64,000 nt of DNA from Winogradskyella tangerina (GCF_003260205.1 NZ_QERF01000008.1:186001-250000), one strand, 5' to 3'. Numbered from the stretch's first letter, positions 1 to 9,489 are shown. Program-made: numbers and translations. Notes: generated from the sequence alone by a model not told the origin.

Positions 1-1
1 T

Positions 2-709
2 TATGCGATAGTTGGTGAGATTCAAAATATTGATAATGTTCCTGCAGATGTTGTTTTGAAGGGTACATTATATAATGATGCTGATAAAATGTTGGCTACC
101 TACAACGCAAAATATCATGTTAAGCACAAATTAATGCCAAAGGAAGTAAGTGCATTCAGAATAAATTTTGAAGGTATCGCCTGGTCTAAGACTAAAGATT
201 CTATTCCAAAAACATTTAATCCAGACGAGTTTACACCGATAGAACTGGACGAACAGCCGACGAAGTTTAACCTTCAAGCAGCAGGTAATGTTTCTGGCTC
301 TGATCTATTCAAAAATACAACAGTTTCAATTTCTGATTTAAACAATGAGACTATCTCGGGTTATCTATTTAATAGTGGTACCGAAGAGGTCACTATTCCA
401 CAATTATTGGTTTCCTATTATGACGAAAACAAAGAACTTATGTGGGTTGACCATATGTTTGTAAAAGATGGCATTCGTCAGCAAAGAACACAAGCCTTCA
501 AATACCAATTGCAAACTAATTCTGTTCTAACTATTAATGACGATATGAGTAACTGCTATGTCAATGGTTTGCCAAATACGTCTATTTCAGATAAAATTGT
601 TTCAGACAGAATCACGGATCATTCAAAAGAAACCTTGCAATCCATAGAGCATCCTAACTTTAAATATTTAAAACTCGAAGTCAATTCCTATATTGGTAAT
701 CCTAACTAA
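2..709 (+). CDS. Hypothetical protein of a surface/EPS operon, 5' end outside window
   Basis: The frame is open from base 2, so the gene begins before the window; the only in-window start candidate is a TTG at 56, which I do not trust. About 235 residues are visible. I recognise no catalytic motif. The composition (many beta-branched residues, motifs such as LLVSYYDENKELMWVDH) suggests beta-sandwich domains of an exported protein. It ends in TAATG: its stop overlaps by one base the start of the next gene, which itself overlaps a glycosidase gene, so the three are probably one translationally coupled operon. A role in exopolysaccharide handling is inferred from context only. Confidence 0.75.
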   Translation, partial: YAIVGEIQNIDNVPADVVLKGTLYNDADKMLATYNAKYHVKHKLMPKEVSAFRINFEGIAWSKTKDSIPKTFNPDEFTPIELDEQPTKFNLQAAGNVSGSDLFKNTTVSISDLNNETISGYLFNSGTEEVTIPQLLVSYYDENKELMWVDHMFVKDGIRQQRTQAFKYQLQTNSVLTINDDMSNCYVNGLPNTSISDKIVSDRITDHSKETLQSIEHPNFKYLKLEVNSYIGNPN

Positions 710-1923
710 TGTCTTATAAGTCCATTTACATATCGATCATTCTTGCAGTACTGCTTGTATCTGGATTCAGTATGAAACAGGACACAAAAAATTCTAGTTA
801 TACACTAATTTCTACTACTTCAACTTATACGGCAGGCGACATGGTTTCGTTAGATTTCAATTTTGAAGGAAGCGCAGATGTTTTTATGTATTGCTCTAAT
901 AGTTACGGTTCTGTTATCATTCAACCAACTGTTGGTAACACCCTTAAATTTGAAATACCCAAATCAATAACTGATAAATCTGGCACAATCAACTGGGAAT
1001 TGCATGCAACTTCGAAACTAAGTTCTGGGCAAATTTTAATTCAACCTAAATCAGAAATAAATAAGCTCGAGACGTATATAGGTCCACCGAGTATCGAAGC
1101 TGGAGGAACCGATTATACCATGTTGGTAGCTATTCCTACAGATGAGTTAGACAATCCGCTTGTTGATAGCACAAAGGTGGTGGTGAAACATCAATTTTTG
1201 GATGATCACAAAGACGATGATATCTATACAAAACACGGCTTCACCTATAAGAATTTGTTTTCTTATGAGCAAACTGGGCGTATGCTCATTAACTCTGAAA
1301 GCTTAGATCTCAATTCTAAAGAGTTTGATGTAAATGTAGTGCCTGCTATACCTACAAATTTTACAATTTCGGCAGATCGAATCCACAACTATGCGGATGG
1401 TAATCAAATCACCACATTTAGGACTTCAGTGATTAAAGACCGATACAATAACACAGTCAGTGACGGCACATTTGTTTCATTCATTATCATCAATAGTGAT
1501 GGTAATATTGAAGAGACTTCGGGTGCTACCATTGATGGAATTGCAACTGCAAAACTTTTGCATCCCGATCATGAAGAGCAATGGGCGATTAAGGCCTATA
1601 TTGAAGGAATGGCAAATAGTGAAACTATTAATATAAAATTTGAACAAGCTGTTACAGATTTTGAAGTTTCCTTCTCTGACTCTAACAGAATGATCACGGT
1701 CGGTCCACTACAAAGCTTTATGGATCAGTATATACCTGATGGACTTCGCGTTGTATTGACGATTACTAAGGATGGTGCGATTGAAAATCAGATTATAGAG
1801 CAAAGTGTTGACGGGTATGTTAAGTTCATTTTGAATAAAGACCGCTACACTAAAGGTCAGTACGACTTAAAAATTGAAGCTGCGGGTATCACAAAATCAT
1901 TCGAAAATACAAGCTATGAGTAA
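709..1923 (+). CDS. Secreted protein with Ig-like (invasin-type) domains
   Basis: 404 aa. The first 22 residues form a signal peptide/anchor (YISIILAVLLVSGFSM). The rest looks all-beta. Around residues 215-305 a segment containing TFRTSVIKDRYNNTVSDGT resembles bacterial Ig-like group 1 (invasin/intimin) domains. The start overlaps the upstream stop by one base, and the stop overlaps the downstream glycosidase start (ATGAGTAA at 1916-1923), implying coupled translation. It is probably a periplasmic or cell-surface partner of the glycosidase; no enzymatic residues are recognised. Confidence 0.75.
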   Translation: MSYKSIYISIILAVLLVSGFSMKQDTKNSSYTLISTTSTYTAGDMVSLDFNFEGSADVFMYCSNSYGSVIIQPTVGNTLKFEIPKSITDKSGTINWELHATSKLSSGQILIQPKSEINKLETYIGPPSIEAGGTDYTMLVAIPTDELDNPLVDSTKVVVKHQFLDDHKDDDIYTKHGFTYKNLFSYEQTGRMLINSESLDLNSKEFDVNVVPAIPTNFTISADRIHNYADGNQITTFRTSVIKDRYNNTVSDGTFVSFIIINSDGNIEETSGATIDGIATAKLLHPDHEEQWAIKAYIEGMANSETINIKFEQAVTDFEVSFSDSNRMITVGPLQSFMDQYIPDGLRVVLTITKDGAIENQIIEQSVDGYVKFILNKDRYTKGQYDLKIEAAGITKSFENTSYE

Positions 1924-3457
1924 TTCGAATAAAAACATATTACGTGGTGTTATTTTATTTAGCTATGTACTTGTGATAGCCTTGGTGATATATGGTGTTG
2001 CCGCGATTTTTTCATATCTAAATACAGGCGCTGATCGCAGTACGATGCTTCATACCGAAGTGGAACAAATAGATCAATATTTACCACAATTACAATGGTC
2101 TCCATTACGTAACGAGGGTCGCCCGATGGATACTGAAAACCTAAAAGCCATCGAAGAAGATTATTTAGATGCTTGGTATGTAAAACATGTAGCCTTCATG
2201 ACAAACTCAATGACTGGTATTGATGATTTTTATACCGAAAGTGCAAGAGAAAATATTCGAAACGTTATTTCTATCAATTCTGAAAGCAATACCGTTATTG
2301 AAGCTACCACGTTGGCCCATCACCCGACACTCGAGTTTTTTAGTGAAGATGGTCAAATCGCTGTTCTTACTGATCATGATGTTATTGAATTTAAACGTAT
2401 TTTCACTGGTGAAAAGTTAGTAGCTGAAGTCAACGAAAAGTCAACCTATAAAGTAACGCTGCTTTTAGAAGACGGATTTTGGCGCATAAGACATTTGGTT
2501 AGAGTTAAAAGCGAACCCTATATTCCTTCAGCATCAACAATTTCATTTAACCCAGAAGAAATAAAGGGCATAAATTACTATCCGCAGGCTACGCCTTGGA
2601 ACATGTATGGCGATAATTTTGACAGAACTATAATTGCTGAAGATTTTCAAGTGATCAGTGACGCCCAACTCAACAGCATTAGAGTTTTTGTGCCTTATGA
2701 GGACTTCGGAAAGTCTACCGTTTCTGAAGAAAAGTTAGATAAACTAATTCAAGTTTTAGACGTGGCTGACTCCAAAGGCTTAAAGGTTTTAATCACACTA
2801 TTTGACTTCTACGGAGATTATTCGGTTCTAGACTGGACACTCACACAGCGGCATGCAAGTACAATTATTAATACCTTAAAGACGCACAATGCCTTGCTGG
2901 GATGGGATATTAAGAATGAACCCGATCTAGACTTTGAAAATCGTGGCAAAGAACTCGTAACCGCTTGGTTAAATAAAATGATCACTTTAGTGAAGTCCCA
3001 AGATCCTGATCATCCTGTTACGATTGGTTGGTCTAATGCAGAAAGTGCTGCAATTTTGAATGAGCAACTCGACTTTGTATCCTTTCATTATTATGAGAAG
3101 GTCGAAGATCTCAATGAACGCTATACGTCTCTTAAATCAAAAGTTAAAAACAAACCTGTAGTAATTACAGAGTATGGCATGTCTTCATACAGCGGTATTT
3201 GGAATCCCTTCGGGAATTCTGAGGAAGATCAGGCGGAGTATCATAAAGCCATGCAATCTATATTTTCCGAGAATGATCTACCCTTTATGTCATGGACACT
3301 TTACGACTTTTCTGAAATACCAAAGGAAGTCGTGGGCAGACTTCCTTGGCGTCAAAATGCACAAAAGCACTTTGGATTTATAAACGAAGAAGGCGTTAAA
3401 AAACCTTCCTTTAAGCATATTTCAACTACAGAACAACCTCCTTCGTCTCACTATTAA
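1916..3457 (+). CDS. Membrane-anchored glycoside hydrolase, GH5/cellulase-like
   Basis: I chose the ATG at 1916 (513 aa) over a TTG at 1874 because it overlaps the upstream stop and directly precedes the membrane segment (about residues 8-33, ILRGVILFSYVLVIALVIYG). Residues 50-200 form an unrecognised NTF2-like region. Residues about 210-500 look like a TIM barrel. The motif GWDIKNEPDLDF contains the acid/base Glu of GH-A enzymes, and VVITEYGMSSYSG contains the likely nucleophile Glu. Known relatives cleave beta-glucans and similar polysaccharides; here it may trim or release an exopolysaccharide. Its last 32 bases overlap tail-to-tail with the convergent glycosyltransferase gene. Confidence 0.85.
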   Translation: MSNSNKNILRGVILFSYVLVIALVIYGVAAIFSYLNTGADRSTMLHTEVEQIDQYLPQLQWSPLRNEGRPMDTENLKAIEEDYLDAWYVKHVAFMTNSMTGIDDFYTESARENIRNVISINSESNTVIEATTLAHHPTLEFFSEDGQIAVLTDHDVIEFKRIFTGEKLVAEVNEKSTYKVTLLLEDGFWRIRHLVRVKSEPYIPSASTISFNPEEIKGINYYPQATPWNMYGDNFDRTIIAEDFQVISDAQLNSIRVFVPYEDFGKSTVSEEKLDKLIQVLDVADSKGLKVLITLFDFYGDYSVLDWTLTQRHASTIINTLKTHNALLGWDIKNEPDLDFENRGKELVTAWLNKMITLVKSQDPDHPVTIGWSNAESAAILNEQLDFVSFHYYEKVEDLNERYTSLKSKVKNKPVVITEYGMSSYSGIWNPFGNSEEDQAEYHKAMQSIFSENDLPFMSWTLYDFSEIPKEVVGRLPWRQNAQKHFGFINEEGVKKPSFKHISTTEQPPSSHY

Positions 3458-4652
3458 TTAAGGGATTTACAACTTGTTTTTTATCAATGATTTGTTTGAA
3501 TGTTTCTAAGTACATCTGAGCAATTTCAGACATAGGATGTGCAGTTGCGGCTTTGTAGTTTGCCATTGCAATGTTTAGGCGATGTGCTTCGTTAGTCACT
3601 AATGCTTCTATGGCTAAGGCTAAACTTTCAACACTTGTTGGCTCAAAAAATTCACCTTTATAACCTTCATCCTGAACTAACAATGCTAGATCTCCCAAGT
3701 CTGGCATAACCACAGCTTTACCATAACTTCCTGCCTGATGTAAAACACCCGAGCTCCCAGTCGTTGATGTATAAGGGAACACCACCACAGCACTTTCGTT
3801 AAAAATTACAGGTACGTCCTCTTCTTCAACATAACCCGTAAATCTTACATTAGGCACATGGCTGTATGTATCTTTTACACTTTCTAAATATCCAGGTACA
3901 TTTGGATTATCAGTTCCTGCAATCACTACTTCTAAATCTAAACCTGTAGATTTTCTGACCATCTCAACAGCTTCGATCATGCCCTCTACTTTTTTGTAAG
4001 TTCCAAATTTTCCGAAGGTCATAATCTGAAGTGGACCTTTCGGTAAATTATAATCGGGTTCAGCCGGAATTTCAAAAGTTCCATGCGGAATTAATTTCAC
4101 ATTTTTAGCACCGTATTTAGCTTCAAGAATGTCTACATATTTCTGCATGGTTACCGCCACTGAATCGGCCTGTAAGATCAATTTGGTTAAGGTAGTACCG
4201 ATGAAACCGTAGATCTTCTGCATCAATTTGTTTGACGTAAATCCTGCACTACCAAGATCTACTTCTTCTAAAATATTGTGCAATAAAACTACGTTCGGAA
4301 TTCTTTTCAACTTACAAACCAATGGTAACATTAAACCTAAGGCTGCTGCTACTTTTTTATCGCCAAACTTCATAAACTGAAGGTTGAATAAAACTGAATC
4401 TGGTTGTGTTTTATTGATAGCTTTAGTTACAGAAAAAATGTTCTTATAACTATTGAAAGACCAACATTCTTTCACAGTGATTTTACATCCGGCCTCTGTA
4501 AATTCTAAATCTTTGGCGCCGTCTGTTCTGTCTGTTAACAAGATCAATTCTGTAACTTCTTGCTTCTGTCTAAACTGTTTTACTAAATGGTATGCATATT
4601 CATTTAAAGTGACTTTACTTGGTGGATATGCTGTTACAATTGCTAATTTCAT
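3426..4652 (-). CDS. Glycosyltransferase family 4-like
   Basis: 408 aa, a usual length for GT4 (GT-B fold) enzymes that transfer sugars from nucleotide donors to a growing polysaccharide. The N-terminus MKLAIVTAYPPSKVTLNEY matches the GT4 N-lobe. The C-lobe carries LQIMTFGKFGTYKKVEG and the donor-site region VVVFPYTSTTGSSGVLHQAGSYGKAVV, followed by EFFEPTSVESLALAIE. A predicted LytTR tandem site lies 64-97 bases upstream of the start, with a near match to the Bacteroidota -7 box between (4680-4687). The gene is followed on the same strand by nothing, as the next gene is convergent. Probably cytoplasmic or membrane-associated EPS synthesis. Confidence 0.88.
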   Translation of the reverse strand: MKLAIVTAYPPSKVTLNEYAYHLVKQFRQKQEVTELILLTDRTDGAKDLEFTEAGCKITVKECWSFNSYKNIFSVTKAINKTQPDSVLFNLQFMKFGDKKVAAALGLMLPLVCKLKRIPNVVLLHNILEEVDLGSAGFTSNKLMQKIYGFIGTTLTKLILQADSVAVTMQKYVDILEAKYGAKNVKLIPHGTFEIPAEPDYNLPKGPLQIMTFGKFGTYKKVEGMIEAVEMVRKSTGLDLEVVIAGTDNPNVPGYLESVKDTYSHVPNVRFTGYVEEEDVPVIFNESAVVVFPYTSTTGSSGVLHQAGSYGKAVVMPDLGDLALLVQDEGYKGEFFEPTSVESLALAIEALVTNEAHRLNIAMANYKAATAHPMSEIAQMYLETFKQIIDKKQVVNPLINSETKEVVL

Positions 4653-4679
4653 GATTGTATAATTTTAATATTTACACTA

Positions 4680-4687
4680 CAAATTTG
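4680..4687 (-). promoter_or_regulatory. Weak -7 box candidate for the glycosyltransferase
   Basis: On the minus strand this reads CAAATTTG, 7 of 8 matches to TAnnTTTG, 28 bases upstream of the gene start. It lies 28 bases inside the LytTR-type repeat pair, closer than the 48-49 bases seen at the two better sites, so I hold it loosely. Confidence 0.3.
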
Positions 4688-4715
4688 GGGTTAATAACGA
4701 ATAAAAACGGTCGTC

Positions 4716-4749
4716 TTTAGATAGGTTACTTTTAAGTGTAGACGAATGG
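4716..4749 (-). promoter_or_regulatory. Predicted LytTR tandem operator, site 1 (glycosyltransferase)
   Basis: The strong half TGTAGACGAATGG is at 4737-4749. A degenerate half, TTTAGATAGGTTA, sits exactly 21 bases before it at 4716-4728. The strong half matches the halves of the three better sites in this window. Direct repeats with a 21-bp period are the geometry used by LytTR proteins such as AgrA. The first half is weak, so this is the least certain of the four sites. Confidence 0.5.
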
Positions 4750-4753
4750 TAAT

Positions 4754-6013
4754 TTACTTTAGATTAAGGCTTTTTCTAACTAGGGCCTGTCCTTTAAAAA
4801 ATAATAGTTGAATCCCTAATAATAGGGCCATTGCAACGATCTGCATGTGAACCACTTGCTCCAAACTATCGTGATAAAACACAACGAGTACCACCTGAAG
4901 CATTCCGAACACACCTGAAATGATCACCGGGATATATTGATCTAAGGACAAGTAGTAATAAGCGAAAATATTAGACAAAGCAAACATAGATGTCGCTATG
5001 GCGTATTTCCATAGTAAAGGTGCCATACTTAAATAGGCATCGCCAAATAACATCTGTATTATAAGTTCTGGGCAGATTAAACAGCCTAAAACAATTACCA
5101 ATGCTATTGTACCAATATAACCGACGTATTTAAACAATACCGGAGCTGTTTCTTTACCTTCCTTTTGCAATTCTACTACCGCTGGTAAAAGCAACATTAC
5201 AAACATCCAAGTAATGAAATAGACGATACGTCCTATCAGTGCCAGGGATGCGTATAATCCGGCTTCATACGATTCAAAATAATGCTTCACAAGAAGAATG
5301 TCGCTGTTATTAATAATGATCTGCGTTAATTCATAAAATGCGGTGAGCAAAAAGAAACTACGAATTTGTTGGCTATAGGATTTTTCTAACGGCAACGCTT
5401 TTCCAAGTTTGAATTGTTTCACCTTAAATGGAAACATTCCGAAGACAAAAGATAAAAGGATTCCGATGGCAATAACCCATGAAGATTTTATTCCTAATAC
5501 TAGAATAATCGCTAGGGTTATGAATAATCGGCTTAACATTTCACCTTGATAAGTGATCGATAATGATTTGTACGCTTTTATACCTTGAAAAGATCCGCGA
5601 TTTACGCTCATTAAAAAATACAGCGGAACACCACATCCAAATATGACAAACATACTTGATGACGATGTATTAAAAATATGTTGCAATTGCGATGCAAACC
5701 CAACGATCAATGCCCCAAAAAGTAATCCTACCACAAAAGCTTGCTTATAAACTTTGTTTATAAAACTGCTAAAGGTAGCCTCTTCAAAAAGCACTGAGAA
5801 CTTTGCAGTTACCAACTGAAAGGTCATGGCCACAAAAGACAATACCAATAAAAAAGTTATCAGTACTGCGGCATCTGCAAACTGCTCTGGACCCAAAATA
5901 CGCCCGAGTATTAAATTGTATAGGTAGTTGCCTCCATTTACAACTAATACACTTAACATGAATAATTGCTCTGGAGTTATTTTTCGAGATTTTAAAAGGG
6001 CTAAAGCTTGCAT
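4754..6013 (-). CDS. Polysaccharide flippase (Wzx/MATE-like membrane protein)
   Basis: 419 aa with about 12 hydrophobic segments across its length and short charged loops, the size and shape of the MOP/Wzx flippases that move lipid-linked sugars across the inner membrane. The N-terminal segment LVVNGGNYLYNLILGRILGPEQFADAAVL is typical of the family (G-R-x-L-G-P-x-x-F). It sits between a glycosyltransferase and a STAS gene on the same strand, which supports a role in EPS assembly. The gap to the STAS gene is only 25 bases, so the two are probably co-transcribed. Confidence 0.85.
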   Translation of the reverse strand: MQALALLKSRKITPEQLFMLSVLVVNGGNYLYNLILGRILGPEQFADAAVLITFLLVLSFVAMTFQLVTAKFSVLFEEATFSSFINKVYKQAFVVGLLFGALIVGFASQLQHIFNTSSSSMFVIFGCGVPLYFLMSVNRGSFQGIKAYKSLSITYQGEMLSRLFITLAIILVLGIKSSWVIAIGILLSFVFGMFPFKVKQFKLGKALPLEKSYSQQIRSFFLLTAFYELTQIIINNSDILLVKHYFESYEAGLYASLALIGRIVYFITWMFVMLLLPAVVELQKEGKETAPVLFKYVGYIGTIALVIVLGCLICPELIIQMLFGDAYLSMAPLLWKYAIATSMFALSNIFAYYYLSLDQYIPVIISGVFGMLQVVLVVFYHDSLEQVVHMQIVAMALLLGIQLLFFKGQALVRKSLNLK

Positions 6014-6038
6014 GATGCTATTGTTTTAAAGTAGTTTT

Positions 6039-6311
6039 TTAGGCTGCGTATCTAAATTCGTCGTAGATCTCCTTACATCCATCACCGACTATAAAGAAAG
6101 CGGTGTTAGTTTGCTTTGCATAGTCATATAATTCGCGTAGAGCTAATAAACCGTTCACGTCGATGTAAGCAATTTGCTGAATATCGATAGTTACATGTCC
6201 ACATACCTTTAATAAGGTTTTACAGTGGGTTTTAAGATTTTTAGAAGTTGTAGCATTAATTGTACCTTCTACTAAAAATATTCCGTTGTTTTCTGAAATT
6301 GTAAGTGCCAT
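6039..6311 (-). CDS. STAS-domain protein (anti-sigma antagonist-like)
   Basis: 90 aa from the internal ATG at 6311 (MALTISENNGIFLVEGT). An upstream ATG at 6374 would add 21 residues but would leave the regulatory site at 6389-6422 only 15 bases from the start. STAS families usually begin where I start it. The core LKVCGHVTIDIQQIAYIDVNGLLALRELYDYA has the strand-loop-helix of STAS; in place of the phosphorylated Ser of SpoIIAA-type antagonists it reads DVNGL, so phosphoswitching is doubtful. It heads the flippase unit. It may act in a partner switch controlling EPS genes, or as an adaptor; both are inference. Confidence 0.75.
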   Translation of the reverse strand: MALTISENNGIFLVEGTINATTSKNLKTHCKTLLKVCGHVTIDIQQIAYIDVNGLLALRELYDYAKQTNTAFFIVGDGCKEIYDEFRYAA

Positions 6312-6388
6312 AATTTTATAAGTTTTAAATGGTTTTTCGTTCAATTCTGGCGTAAATATCTTCAGTATTTCCATGTATGAGCGTTCTA

Positions 6389-6422
6389 TTTCGACGGATG
6401 GTAGTTTGCTGTAGATGAATGA
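6389..6422 (-). promoter_or_regulatory. Predicted LytTR tandem operator, site 2 (STAS/flippase; divergent TPR gene)
   Basis: Half 1 is at 6389-6401 (core TCGACGGATGG) and half 2 at 6410-6422 (TGTAGATGAATGA), period 21. It lies between the minus-strand STAS gene and the plus-strand TPR/barrel gene and could serve either. Its orientation matches the other three sites, which all face minus-strand genes. I see no good TAnnTTTG box between it and either start. Confidence 0.6.
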
Positions 6423-6467
6423 AGCACTACCTGTCCGTAACTTGCAAGTAGTTAAAATGACACAGTT

Positions 6468-8501
6468 ATGAAGACCCTGAAATCATTAATACGTACTTGT
6501 TTTTTAGTTGTTGTATTACAAACAAGCGCTCAAAATATGCAACAAGGATTTACCTATTTAGAAACTGGAGACTATGCAAAAGCGGAAGAATTCTTTACAA
6601 CCATATTAAAGGACTATCCTAAAAACAAAACCGCTCGTCTCTGTTATGGTCGCGCTATAGGATTAAATGGCAAGTCTGAAGCTGCCCAACAATTATTTAC
6701 TCAACTTTTGAAGGATTACCCGAATGATTTCGAAGTAAAATTAAATTATGGAGAATCATTACTATGGAATAGAAACTTCACGGCGGCAAAGGTGTATTAT
6801 AAAGAATTAGTAAAAGAAGATCCCAACAACTTTGCAGCGCTTTTAGGCTTTGCCAATACGCTTTCTAACTTAAAGGAATATGAAAATGCCTTAAGCTACG
6901 TAAATAAAGCATTAGAGGTTTCACCTAACAACCCGAATGCGATGACTTCTAAAAAATACATCTACTTAGGTTATGCCTATCAAAATCAACAATCGCAAAA
7001 CTATGATAAAGCAGAAATTCTATTAATCAAGAATCTGGAATTGTTTGGAGATGATAAGGAGACATTATTGAATTTGGCTAACCTTTATTTAATTTGGGAG
7101 AAGTTTGATGAGGCAGAAGTTATGTACAACAGACTTCAACCACAACATAAAATATTGGCTTTAAACGGACTTGCATTAGTTTCACATTTGAAGGGAAAAG
7201 AGAAAGAAGCCCTAAACTTGAGTACAGCGGCTTACAACGGTCTTACTACAAATACTGAGTCAACTCTACTACAACAAACCACTGAACGCTATGTTCAAGC
7301 TTTGATATGGAATAAAAAATTTAAAGCTGCTCAAAATAAAATTGAAGCGTTAGTTGCTGAATACCCAAATGAAAATTGGGTCTTAGCATTAAGAGCAACT
7401 TTAAATATATATAAGAGTAACTTTAAAGAGAGTCTTGCAGATTACAATCAGATCCTTGCTAATGACAGCACCTCTTTTGATGGCAACCTCGGAAAAGCCA
7501 ATGTACTTAAAGCACTAGGCAGGTATGACGAAGCTTATACTTCAGCTGAAAACACCTTGAAATTCTATAGCAACCAAAAAGATGCTGTGAAATTCATAGC
7601 GCAAATGGATGTTAACTTTTCACCTCAGCTTGATAGTAAAGCGTCCCACACTTTTGATAACGGTGACAATAGAGCCTACATGTTTGGTACATCGTTAAGT
7701 TATCCATTATCTACAAAACTCAATATTCTAGGTAATTATAGCTATAGAACAACCAATAATACATTAACCGACAATAATGCAACATCTAATAATATGTCGG
7801 TTGGGTTGGCTTACCAAATCCTACCAAACATCACTATAAAAGGTTTAGCCGGATTAACATCAGCAACGGCAGAAAGCAGAGATTACAATCAAATACTAGC
7901 GAATATTGCGCTAAATATTAAAGCCTTCAAGTTACAGACATTAGACATTGGCTACCAACGCCAGGTCGAAAACTTTAATGCAGACTTACTCGATAGAGAG
8001 TTGGTTCAGAATAATTTTTATGCCAACTATAACCTAAGCACCAATTTTAATTTAGGTTGGTATACGCAATTAATGCATACCTCACAAAGTGATAATAATA
8101 CCCGAAACTTACTATTTACGTCCTTATATTATAATATTTTACCAAAACCTGGTGTAAAAGTTGGAGTCAACTATCAGTATATTACGTTTAAAGATCAGTT
8201 ACCTAGCATTTACTTTAGTCCGGAGAAATTTAATGCCTATGAAGTCTTTATCAATCTGATTAAAGATGAAGCTGTAGCGAAACCCAACCAATGGTTTTAC
8301 AATCTTACTGGGGCTTTTGGGTATCAGTTTATTGAAAACGACCCTAAACAAACAGCCTATAGAATACAAGGCGCATTTGGTTATAAATTCTCAGAGCGCA
8401 CTCTATTGAATGTTTATGGGACTCATAGTAACATTGCTTCTGCCACGGCCGCCGGATTTACCTTTACGGAGATTGGACTCAGATTTAAGTGGAGTTTATA
8501 A
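6468..8501 (+). CDS. TPR protein with C-terminal outer-membrane beta-barrel (YaiO/PelB-like)
   Basis: 677 aa. A signal peptide (residues 1-21, LVVVLQTSAQNM) is followed by about ten TPR helices pairs (residues 25-370; e.g. GFTYLETGDYAKAEEFFTTI, LLGFANTLSNLKEYENALSY). From about 385 to the end come alternating beta-strands ending in FTEIGLRFKWSL, a terminal aromatic-rich strand as in outer-membrane barrels of the YaiO type. The same architecture (periplasmic TPR plus barrel) is used by polysaccharide exporters such as PelB, BcsC and PgaA. It is divergent from the STAS gene across a predicted LytTR site. Probable outer-membrane exporter for the polysaccharide of this locus. Confidence 0.8.
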   Translation: MKTLKSLIRTCFLVVVLQTSAQNMQQGFTYLETGDYAKAEEFFTTILKDYPKNKTARLCYGRAIGLNGKSEAAQQLFTQLLKDYPNDFEVKLNYGESLLWNRNFTAAKVYYKELVKEDPNNFAALLGFANTLSNLKEYENALSYVNKALEVSPNNPNAMTSKKYIYLGYAYQNQQSQNYDKAEILLIKNLELFGDDKETLLNLANLYLIWEKFDEAEVMYNRLQPQHKILALNGLALVSHLKGKEKEALNLSTAAYNGLTTNTESTLLQQTTERYVQALIWNKKFKAAQNKIEALVAEYPNENWVLALRATLNIYKSNFKESLADYNQILANDSTSFDGNLGKANVLKALGRYDEAYTSAENTLKFYSNQKDAVKFIAQMDVNFSPQLDSKASHTFDNGDNRAYMFGTSLSYPLSTKLNILGNYSYRTTNNTLTDNNATSNNMSVGLAYQILPNITIKGLAGLTSATAESRDYNQILANIALNIKAFKLQTLDIGYQRQVENFNADLLDRELVQNNFYANYNLSTNFNLGWYTQLMHTSQSDNNTRNLLFTSLYYNILPKPGVKVGVNYQYITFKDQLPSIYFSPEKFNAYEVFINLIKDEAVAKPNQWFYNLTGAFGYQFIENDPKQTAYRIQGAFGYKFSERTLLNVYGTHSNIASATAAGFTFTEIGLRFKWSL

Positions 8502-8615
8502 AACTCTATTGAATCCTACATTCAATTAAATTCTTTCAGTTACAGAATCCGTAATATCAGGTATTAAACTCCTATTTTTGTTCTACTTTATCTTATGGGA
8601 TGAGGTTGAATTACC

Positions 8616-9107
8616 ATGGACGGACAAATAAACAATTATGTATTAGCTGCAATAATTATTTACATCAGTTATTCGGCTTATCGTTCTCATAAAAAACAAC
8701 AATTAATTAACGGCTACCTCAAGTCATTAGAGTTAAACTACCCGCAAATCATTAAGATAAGTGGCAGGGTTAAATTTTCTCGATTACATCTTCTGATTGA
8801 TTCTGATCTTCATATTTTACACTCTGATTCAGGTTTATTAATTCATGGATTTGACTACTATAGTCATCGCAGAAAGAAGTTCATTTTTCATACCGATAAA
8901 AATTTCAAAACCAAGAAAAGAATAAAGATCCCGTGTTATCTTATCATAAACATTGAGATCGTTGAAAACGAAAAGATTATCATCACTAGCGAAAATGGGG
9001 GCGAGATCACGCTTTTGTTTAGAAACAGCGGTAAGGAAAAGGTACAGTTAAAGGATGAAAAATTTATAGCTCTTTTGAATTCATTAAAAAATGAACTTAT
9101 TAACTAG
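8616..9107 (+). CDS. Hypothetical single-pass membrane protein
   Basis: 163 aa. The N-terminal hydrophobic segment (residues 8-23, YVLAAIIIYISYSAYR) is followed by a Lys/Arg-rich, beta-strand-rich cytoplasmic-looking domain. I recognise no family. It follows the TPR/barrel gene by 114 bases on the same strand and could be read through from it. Codon use looks ordinary for the window. Confidence 0.6.
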   Translation: MDGQINNYVLAAIIIYISYSAYRSHKKQQLINGYLKSLELNYPQIIKISGRVKFSRLHLLIDSDLHILHSDSGLLIHGFDYYSHRRKKFIFHTDKNFKTKKRIKIPCYLIINIEIVENEKIIITSENGGEITLLFRNSGKEKVQLKDEKFIALLNSLKNELIN

Positions 9108-9165
9108 CAATGGATGTACAAGTTAGCCGAAATAAAACGTCTAGTAAACTTGAAAAACCAACACA

Positions 9166-9327
9166 TTGAGAACTAAGTATTGTGAAGTTTGTCAGGAAGA
9201 ATTTTCGACTATGTATCGGATTCAATATAAGCATCCAAAAAAATGGGTCTTTGTTTGTGAAAGTTGCCTGCTTAAAGTAAAACCCAATAATCCGAATTAC
9301 CGTTATGGCGGGACTTGGAAAAAGTAG
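9166..9327 (+). CDS. Small Cys-pair (zinc-ribbon-like) protein
   Basis: 53 aa from a TTG start; the frame is closed by a TGA at 9151 upstream. The sequence has two CxxC knuckles, KYCEVCQEEFS near the N-terminus and VCESC 25 residues later, then KPNNPNYRYGGTWKK. The spacing suits a treble-clef or zinc-ribbon metal site. It reads as a conserved small flavobacterial protein, but I cannot name it. It lies 58 bases after the previous gene. Confidence 0.6.
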   Translation: MRTKYCEVCQEEFSTMYRIQYKHPKKWVFVCESCLLKVKPNNPNYRYGGTWKK

Positions 9328-9460
9328 AGTGGTCACCTAGTTCTTTAATTTTATTCTACGGAATGAAAGGTCATTCAAAGAGAAGAATGACTGAAGAATC
9401 TCATGCAAATGGAGACAGATTCTTCGCTAGCACTCAGAATGACATTACATTTATTAATGA

Positions 9461-9489
9461 CAAAAAAAAGACAAAAGCTTTCGCTTTTG
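9461..9489 (-). terminator. Intrinsic terminator of the T9SS protein gene
   Basis: Stem CAAAAGC/GCTTTTG (9472-9478 with 9483-9489) and a 4-base loop. On the minus strand it is followed by a T-run (9463-9470). It sits 29 bases beyond the stop of the minus-strand gene at 9518. Confidence 0.65.
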
